A stretch of 10,180 nt of DNA from Bacteroidota bacterium (GTDB lineage Bacteria; Bacteroidota; Rhodothermia; Rhodothermales; JAAAOL01). The notes beneath the pieces are model-generated. The model did no database searches and had not been told where the DNA came from. It was given only the letters and a program-made list of their open reading frames with translations. A program made the translations under genes and the position numbers. Shown here in pieces: positions 5,466 through 10,180 of the stretch. Location: positions 1 through 10,180 of the forward strand of contig JAAAOL010000198.1 in assembly GCA_009908885.1 (NCBI GenBank). Direction: 5' to 3'. Every line of letters begins with the position of its first letter. The first letter of the stretch is position 1.

Positions 5466-7919
5466 TTAAAAGCTCGCCTTGAGGCCCAGCAGGAGGGCGC
5501 GGGGCAGGCCCGGACGCAGCCCGGCGGGGCGACGCGCGACCGCGTACACTTCGTCGGTCAGGTTGCGCACGCTGCCGAAGACGGTCACGCGGCGCGTCAC
5601 CTGATAGTCGGCGGCCAGGTCGAGGACGACGTGGCTGTCGATGCGCCGGTCGTCCGGAATAGTGCCCTGCCCGGCCACCGTGCGCATGTCGCTCACGTAG
5701 CGCGCGCTGAGGCGGACGCCGTACGGTCCGGTGCTCAGGCCCAGCCCGGCATGCAGCTGATGCTCCGGCAGGTACGGCAGCTCGTCGCCCGCTTCGACCG
5801 TGCCCCACGCGTCGAAGTCGCTCTCGAAGGCGTTCTGGAAGTCGCCGCTGGTGAACGTGTAGGCGAACGAGGCAGGCAGCGAGAGGTCCGTGTCGAGCAG
5901 GAGCCCCAGGTCGTAGTCCGCCGACAGCTCCAGGCCGACCACGTCCACCGCGCCACCGTTGAACTGAGCCGTGGTGCCCTGCCCGCCCGCAGCGGCCAGA
6001 TCGGCGCCGAGCAGGTTGCTATAGTCGTTGAAGAAGGCGACGGCCTGGGCCCGCCCGCCCGGCACGCGGTAGCGCAGGCCGGCCTCGTAGTTGACGCTCT
6101 CCTCCGGCTCGGTGCCGTCCTTCGATCCCGGCGGCGCGAAGCCTTTGTGGACACCGCCGAACGTGCTCAGCGCGTCGGTCACCTTCACGTCCACGCCGAT
6201 GCCCGGAATCCAGACGTCGACGCTGTTGCTGCGCACCTCCAGGTCCTCGCCGGAACGGTCCGGGTCGCTCGTGCCGTAGTTCTCCCGCTCGATGGTGATG
6301 CTCTCGAAGCGGAGCCCCGGCGTCACCGTAATGCGCCCCCAGCCGAGGCGGTACTGCGCGAAGGCCGCCGTCGCCTGCGCCGTCTCCACGCGGTTGCTCT
6401 CGGTGCCCTCCGTGCCCGACTCGGTCAGCTCCATCACGCCATTCTCCATGCGGTAAAGATCGACCCACTGAAAACGGTCGATCTGGTCCTCGTGCACCCG
6501 CAGGCCCACTTCCACGTCGTGCTCCAGCCCCGGCGTGTCGAACTGCAGCCCGACGACCGACTGCACGCCCGTCGAGTAGTACTCGCGGTTGTTGGCCTTC
6601 ACCTCCAGCGCGTTGTCGTTCGGGCTGGTCTGCCCCGTCACGATGGCCAGGGCGTCGGCGTGTTCACCCGGGGTTGCCAGCAGATCGGCGATGCCCACGC
6701 GCGGCCCGTCGGCGGTGGCGCGCACCTTGTCCAGCTTGTACCAGTTGCGGGCGAACTCATTGCGGTAGAGGGTCGTGGTCACGTCCAGGAATGCCAGCGG
6801 GCGGATGACGTGCCGCGCCTGATACTGGCGCTGCTCCGTGTTCATCACGTCCTCCTGCGACCCCGCATATCGACGGTACGGCGTCCGCTCGAAGTCCGTG
6901 TCCGTCAGGCCGAGGTAGGTCTCATCGGACGTCTCCTCCACCTGCCCGATCTTGAACGTCAGGGCCTGATAGATGCGGGCGTCGGGGCGGGTGTTGAGCC
7001 GCACCTTCGCCATGTAGTCCTTGATGTCGAAGCCGGTGTTGTCGCCCGTGTCCAGGTTCTTGAAGCCCTCGCTGCGCGTCTGGTACGTCTCCACCAGAAA
7101 GCCGCCGTAGGTGTACGCGTCGCCGACGTAGGCGTGGACGGTGCGCTGCTCGTCGCGCCCGGCGAAGACCTCCGCGCGCCCCGCGAACTCGGACGGGATC
7201 TGGGTCGAGATGAGGTTGAGCGCGCCGCCCGTGGTGTACGGGCCGTACTTGATCTGGCTCGATCCCTTGCGCACCTCGACGCCCTGCATCCGCCCGATCA
7301 TGGGGAAATAGTAGGCCGAGGGGGCCGCGTACGGAGCCGGGGCGATGAGCACGCCGTCCTCCATGACCGTGATCTTGGAGCTGCGCTCGACGCCGGTGCC
7401 GCGCAGCCCGATGTTGGGCCGCAGCCCGTAGCCGTCCTCTTCCTGAATGTTGACGCCCGGCACCTGCCGCAGCACGCGATTCGGATCGTTGTAGCTGAAG
7501 CGTTCGAGGTCACGGGGACTCAGGTACTGGGCCGACCCCGGAATCTCGTCCAGGCCGCGCCGCCCGCCCGTCAGCATGACGCGCTCGACGACGATCTCGG
7601 AAATCTCGATGGGCCGCTCGATGAGTTGAATGGTGACGGTGGTCGTCTCGCCCTCACGGACGACGACGGTCTGGCGGGCCGTCTCGTAGCCGAGGGCACG
7701 GGCGACGACCGTCTGCTCGCCGGGGGGCACGTCCTCGATCAGAAAGGCGCCGTCCGCCCCGGTCGCATCGCCGAGCGCGGTGCCGTCTACGTACACATTG
7801 ACGCCGGGCAGGGGATCACCGAGCCCGTCTTCGAGGATGCGCCCGTCGATTTGCCCCGTCTGCCCGACGGCGAGGAGCGGAAAACAGACACAGGTGAGCA
7901 GTACTGCAAGTACACGCAT
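5466..7919 (-). CDS. TonB-dependent outer-membrane receptor, FecA-like (probable ferric-chelate uptake)
   Basis: An 817-residue TonB-dependent transporter. A signal peptide covers residues 1-19 (hydrophobic LAVLLTCVCFPLLAVG). Residues 22-100 form a carboxypeptidase-regulatory-like domain (GRILEDGLGDPLPGVNVYVDGT at its start), common in Bacteroidota receptors. A TonB-box-like EISEIVV lies at 105-111. The plug spans about 125-235, with RQVPGVNIQEEDGYGLRPNIGLRG and the block VEVRKGSSQIKYGPYTTGGALNLIST. The rest is a beta-barrel ending in Phe, as expected for BamA recognition. The plug block and the later GVHKGFAPPGSKDG...EESVNYEAGLRY pattern resemble FecA-type ferric dicitrate receptors, so iron-chelate import is likely, but the substrate is an inference. 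There is no SusD partner and no tonB, exbB or exbD nearby. The start is the ATG giving an intact signal peptide. Divergent promoters with two operator-like sites lie upstream. A 1095-codon plus-strand ORF over this gene is a shadow. Confidence 0.95.
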   Translation of the reverse strand: MRVLAVLLTCVCFPLLAVGQTGQIDGRILEDGLGDPLPGVNVYVDGTALGDATGADGAFLIEDVPPGEQTVVARALGYETARQTVVVREGETTTVTIQLIERPIEISEIVVERVMLTGGRRGLDEIPGSAQYLSPRDLERFSYNDPNRVLRQVPGVNIQEEDGYGLRPNIGLRGTGVERSSKITVMEDGVLIAPAPYAAPSAYYFPMIGRMQGVEVRKGSSQIKYGPYTTGGALNLISTQIPSEFAGRAEVFAGRDEQRTVHAYVGDAYTYGGFLVETYQTRSEGFKNLDTGDNTGFDIKDYMAKVRLNTRPDARIYQALTFKIGQVEETSDETYLGLTDTDFERTPYRRYAGSQEDVMNTEQRQYQARHVIRPLAFLDVTTTLYRNEFARNWYKLDKVRATADGPRVGIADLLATPGEHADALAIVTGQTSPNDNALEVKANNREYYSTGVQSVVGLQFDTPGLEHDVEVGLRVHEDQIDRFQWVDLYRMENGVMELTESGTEGTESNRVETAQATAAFAQYRLGWGRITVTPGLRFESITIERENYGTSDPDRSGEDLEVRSNSVDVWIPGIGVDVKVTDALSTFGGVHKGFAPPGSKDGTEPEESVNYEAGLRYRVPGGRAQAVAFFNDYSNLLGADLAAAGGQGTTAQFNGGAVDVVGLELSADYDLGLLLDTDLSLPASFAYTFTSGDFQNAFESDFDAWGTVEAGDELPYLPEHQLHAGLGLSTGPYGVRLSARYVSDMRTVAGQGTIPDDRRIDSHVVLDLAADYQVTRRVTVFGSVRNLTDEVYAVARRPAGLRPGLPRALLLGLKASF

Positions 7920-7972
7920 ATCGAACCAGATACGGAAAAGGGTGGGGTGAGATGAGGGGCTTCGTTTTTATT

Positions 7973-8013
7973 TAGATCGAATCTACGTAGTTGTGTAGAC
8001 TTAATCTAGTCTA
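7973..8013. promoter_or_regulatory. Paired operator-like sites in the divergent receptor/GNAT region
   Basis: Two 13-bp interrupted palindromes share the pattern TAGAnnnAATCTA: TAGATCGAATCTA at 7973-7985 and TAGACTTAATCTA at 7996-8008, 10 of 13 bases identical, 23 bp apart start to start. A further half-site makes an 18-bp interrupted palindrome at 7996-8013 (TAGACT ... AGTCTA), and an 8-bp palindrome CTACGTAG lies between them at 7983-7990. The AT-rich block stands out from its GC-rich surroundings. A dimeric repressor of the Fur or DtxR/MntR kind would fit the neighbouring receptor, but the sites do not match any consensus I can state with certainty. Confidence 0.45.
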
Positions 8014-8105
8014 TCTCGATCTCAATACGATCTTCTTGCGCCCGCCTCGAATCACGCCCGTCCGTACGCCGTCCAAGGGCCTCCTGTACCAACGACTGCA
8101 CCGCC

Positions 8106-8567
8106 ATGACTTCGCCGACTGCCTTCCACATCCACCCCGTCACCAGCGAGGCCGACTGGGACGCCGCCCGCGCCATTCGTGAACAGGTCTTCATCGTCGA
8201 GCAGGACTGCCCGCCGGAGGACGAGTGGGACGCCTACGACGCCACGAGCCGCCACCTCCTCGGCTGGGCCGGAGACACCCCGGTCGCCACGGCGCGGTGG
8301 CGGACGGTGCCCTATGACGAGGCGCTGGCGGCCAAGCTGGAGCGCTTCGCCGTCCTTCCGGACTACCGCGGACGCGGCTACGGTCGGGCCCTCGTCGCGT
8401 TTGCCCTGGACGATGCACGCCGTGCGGGCTTCACGACGTTCATCCTCCACGCCCAGGCCCACCTGGAAGCCTTCTACGCGGATTTCGGCTTCGAGACGGT
8501 GAGCGGCGTCTTCGAGGAAGCGAGCATTCCGCACGTCAAGATGGTGCGGACCGACGCCGCCTCCTGA
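8106..8567 (+). CDS. GNAT family N-acetyltransferase
   Basis: A 153-residue soluble enzyme predicted to transfer an acetyl group from acetyl-CoA to an amine; the substrate is unknown. Motif A, the acetyl-CoA pyrophosphate loop, is LPDYRGRGYGRALV (84-97) with the R-G-R-G-Y-G core at 88-93. Motif B is AQAHLEAFYADFGFETV (116-132). The N-terminal part has IREQVFIVEQDCP (24-36), and the C-terminus has FEEASIPHVKM (136-146). That ending and the early VFIVEQ block resemble the YjcF/ElaA-like branch of GNAT enzymes. The length is normal and there are no extra domains. It is divergent from the TonB receptor and shares its upstream region, which may mean shared control. It converges on the isomerase gene, 70 bases away. 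The start is the ATG at 8106; no Shine-Dalgarno sequence is clear. Confidence 0.93.
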   Translation: MTSPTAFHIHPVTSEADWDAARAIREQVFIVEQDCPPEDEWDAYDATSRHLLGWAGDTPVATARWRTVPYDEALAAKLERFAVLPDYRGRGYGRALVAFALDDARRAGFTTFILHAQAHLEAFYADFGFETVSGVFEEASIPHVKMVRTDAAS

Positions 8568-8604
8568 AACGAGCGCGGGCGCCCGGCACCGGCGGCCAGA
8601 CGCC

Positions 8605-8616
8605 CACGACGTCGTG
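8605..8616. repeat. 12-bp perfect palindrome between convergent genes
   Basis: CACGACGTCGTG is self-complementary and lies between the ends of the GNAT and isomerase genes. A second palindrome, CGGGCGCCCG, is at 8576-8585. Together they could form GC-rich hairpins that slow transcription from both sides. Neither is followed by a T-tract, so I do not call an intrinsic terminator. Confidence 0.35.
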
Positions 8617-8637
8617 ATCGTATGTCGGAGGGATCGG

Positions 8638-9708
8638 TTAGGACCCTGCCGGGTCGGCCTCCGGATCGGCATTCAGGTCCACGTCGGCGATCTCCGGATT
8701 GAGCCGCACCGTGGCCAGCGTCCGCAGCGAGTCGAGCGTGGCATCGAGCACGCCTTGCTGCCCTTCCTGGGCCAGCATGTTGACCGCGCGCGTCGAGTCC
8801 ATGAGGTCCGCCGTGCGCTTGCCCGTCAGGCGGATGATGTGGTAGCCGAACTGTGACTCGACCAGCTCCGGGTAGACGGCGCCGGAGTCGGCCAGCGAAA
8901 AGGCGGCATCCTCGAAGGCGGGCACCATGCGTCCGCGGCTGAAGTAGCCGAGGTCGCCGCCCTGCGCGGCGCTGCGCGGGTCCTCGCTGTGGCGCTCGGC
9001 CAGCTCGGCGAAGTTCGTTCCGGACTGCACGCTGTCGAGCACGGACGCGGCGAACTGCTGAATCGAGTCCTTGGCCTGCTCGTCGGCATTGCGGGTCAGG
9101 AACAGGATATGCTGGGCGCGCACCTCCTGCGCCCGGGCCTGCCGGAACGAGTCGACGGCGGCGGCGCTCGGCGAGGGCGCGCTCTGGGCGATCTCCTGCT
9201 GGAGCGTCCGCATCTTCAGCTGCTGCTGGATCGTGCTGCGGAGCGAGTCGATGGTAAAGCCCTGGGCCGTCAGGGCCGAGTCGAAGGCCGCCTGGTTCGG
9301 GAAGCGGCTCTGGATCTGCTGCAACTGCTGCGCCACCATGGCCGGGTTGGCGGCGATCTCACGCTGCTCCGCCTCGCCCATGACGAGGTGGCGCATCACG
9401 AAATCCACCACGATGTCGCGGCGCAGGCGCTGTTGCTGCTGGTTGTCCGTGCGGAGGGCGGGATTCTGCTGAGCGACCTGGTTGAACGTCGCCTGATAGA
9501 GGTCCGCCGTCAGGGTGTCCGTGCCGTAGCTGGACGAGACGATGGCCGCGATGCTGGAGTCGCTGATGGGCTCCCCGATGGTGTACGGACCGTCGTCCTC
9601 GGCCGTGTTGGCATTGCCACCGCCGCACCCGGCGATGAATGCGACCGTGAGCAGGACCGCTGCCAGCAGGCTGATGCTGGAGCGTCGAGAGGGCGTCGAT
9701 GATGTCAT
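8638..9708 (-). CDS. PpiC-type peptidyl-prolyl cis-trans isomerase, lipoprotein (SurA/PrsA-like chaperone)
   Basis: A 356-residue periplasmic folding factor. The N-terminus is a lipoprotein signal peptide with the lipobox IAGC, placing the lipidated cysteine at C28. A Gly/Asn/Asp-rich linker follows, then a helical SurA-N-like region (about 60-180) very rich in Gln, with runs such as NQQQQRLRR and MVAQQLQQIQ. The parvulin rotamase domain spans about 197-297, recognised by RAQHILFLT (197-205), FAELAERHSEDPRSAAQGGDLGYF (233-256), a VPAFEDAAFSL block (262-272) and SQFGYHIIRL (285-294). The C-terminal tail is acidic. It probably catalyses proline isomerisation and assists outer-membrane protein folding, so TonB receptors like the one nearby are plausible clients by inference. 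The start at 9708 has GAGG six bases upstream on the minus strand, a fair Shine-Dalgarno sequence. The gene appears monocistronic. Confidence 0.94.
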   Translation of the reverse strand: MTSSTPSRRSSISLLAAVLLTVAFIAGCGGGNANTAEDDGPYTIGEPISDSSIAAIVSSSYGTDTLTADLYQATFNQVAQQNPALRTDNQQQQRLRRDIVVDFVMRHLVMGEAEQREIAANPAMVAQQLQQIQSRFPNQAAFDSALTAQGFTIDSLRSTIQQQLKMRTLQQEIAQSAPSPSAAAVDSFRQARAQEVRAQHILFLTRNADEQAKDSIQQFAASVLDSVQSGTNFAELAERHSEDPRSAAQGGDLGYFSRGRMVPAFEDAAFSLADSGAVYPELVESQFGYHIIRLTGKRTADLMDSTRAVNMLAQEGQQGVLDATLDSLRTLATVRLNPEIADVDLNADPEADPAGS

Positions 9709-9886
9709 AGGAAGCCTCAGTAAGCTGATGCCGTGGTCTGATTACGTTGGCGAGGTTCTACAGTGCGATGGCGGCTCGGGTCCGGCTCCGATTTGATCTT
9801 TGGATTAATGTGCAATTTGCTTGAAGGGATGCCTGCCGAGGAACCCTCCCGTCGGAGGACGCGTTGTTGGCGGTCCGTTTTCAGAT

Positions 9887-9959
9887 GCCCGGTTCGTCTA
9901 GGGGTCTAGGACGCCGGCCTCTCACGCCGGTAACACGGGTTCGAATCCCGTACCGGGTA
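9887..9959 (+). tRNA. trnE: tRNA-Glu (anticodon CUC)
   Basis: A complete cloverleaf of 73 bases. The acceptor stem is GCCCGGT (9887-9893) with ACCGGGT (9952-9958), including a G1-U72 wobble. The D arm is GTC (9896-9898) with GAC (9910-9912). The anticodon stem is CCGGC (9914-9918) with GCCGG (9926-9930), and the loop is CTCTCAC with anticodon CTC at 9921-9923, reading GAG codons. The T arm is ACGGG-TTCGAAT-CCCGT (9935-9951). The discriminator is A9959. The next bases are CCT, so the 3' CCA must be added after transcription. Several stretches match bacterial tRNA-Glu, notably TTCGTCTAG, CTAGGAC and GGTTCGAATCC. Confidence 0.97.
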
Positions 9960-9970
9960 CCTCCTCTCTC

Positions 9971-10006
9971 AACGCCTGGCTTCGTTCGCGGAGCCGGGCG
10001 TTTTTT
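9971..10006 (+). terminator. Rho-independent terminator of the tRNA-Glu gene
   Basis: An 11-bp stem of AACGCCTGGCT (9971-9981) and AGCCGGGCGTT (9992-10002), with one U-G wobble and a 10-base loop, runs directly into a T-tract (10001-10006). It begins 11 bases after the tRNA, so the tRNA is probably transcribed alone. Confidence 0.9.
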
Positions 10007-10180
10007 GTTGCTCGACCTAAGTTGTGGGGTAATACGAGTTCAGCGTGGCGATGTCCGTATTGCTTCGTGTTGCGCAATGCATGCAGTGGTGTGAAGTTAT
10101 TTCTGACGTCACCGTCGCACCTGGGACCGTTTGTTCGGGCAGAGCCCCAACGCTCTGTCTGGTAGAGGATGTCCGTTTTG

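Noticed and set aside
4668..7955. A 1095-codon plus-strand ORF opposite the receptor and the start of the desulfurase gene
   Set aside because: It is antisense to two unmistakable genes, its composition (Arg, Val, His, Asp-rich) is that of a GC-rich shadow frame, and it has no recognisable domain.
9845..9858. CCTCC-cgtc-GGAGG hairpin upstream of the tRNA as a regulatory element
   Set aside because: A 5-bp GC stem is expected by chance in DNA of this composition, and nothing else supports it.
10051..10180. Partial CDS starting at ATG 10051
   Set aside because: The 43-codon translation (beginning MSVLLRVAQCMQWCEV) is unlike any family I know, and competing open frames on the other strand are equally long.

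Overview
The window looks like chromosomal DNA of a GC-rich member of the Bacteroidota/Rhodothermota branch, most likely Rhodothermia. The basis is a DUF2480 protein (a family I know essentially from this branch), a TonB-dependent receptor with an N-terminal carboxypeptidase-like domain, start codons mostly without clear Shine-Dalgarno sequences, and a tRNA-Glu with a G1-U72 pair and no encoded CCA. The lineage is an inference, not a database result.

Layout, left to right. (1) 1-1091, minus: N-terminal part of a superfamily 2 DEAD/DEAH helicase running off the left edge. (2) 1244-1790, minus: two overlapping small ORFs that look like one frameshifted single-pass membrane protein. (3) 2020-3165, plus: a soluble PAS histidine kinase with a Cys/His cluster in the sensor domain and no response regulator beside it. 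(4) 3285-7919, minus: three genes in transcription order, a FecA-like TonB-dependent outer-membrane receptor, a NifS/IscS-type cysteine desulfurase and a DUF2480 protein. The spaces between them hold hairpins and short heptanucleotide arrays. (5) 8106-8567, plus: a GNAT acetyltransferase divergent from the receptor. The shared upstream region carries two copies of an operator-like sequence, TAGAnnnAATCTA. (6) 8638-9708, minus: a PpiC-type peptidyl-prolyl isomerase lipoprotein. (7) 9887-9959, plus: tRNA-Glu(CUC) followed by a strong intrinsic terminator. The last 170 bases have no gene I can support.

Functionally the middle of the window has an iron/sulfur theme: uptake of a ferric chelate, sulfur mobilisation for Fe-S clusters, and DUF2480, which I recall seeing next to SUF genes in Bacteroidota. 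The cysteine-cluster kinase converges on this group and could be a redox or metal sensor, but nothing in the sequence ties it directly to these genes. I see no CRISPR array, transposase, phage gene or clearly new multi-gene system. The points most worth a second look are the two unrelated heptad-repeat arrays around the desulfurase gene, the internal duplication in DUF2480, the paired operator-like sites and the frameshifted membrane protein.
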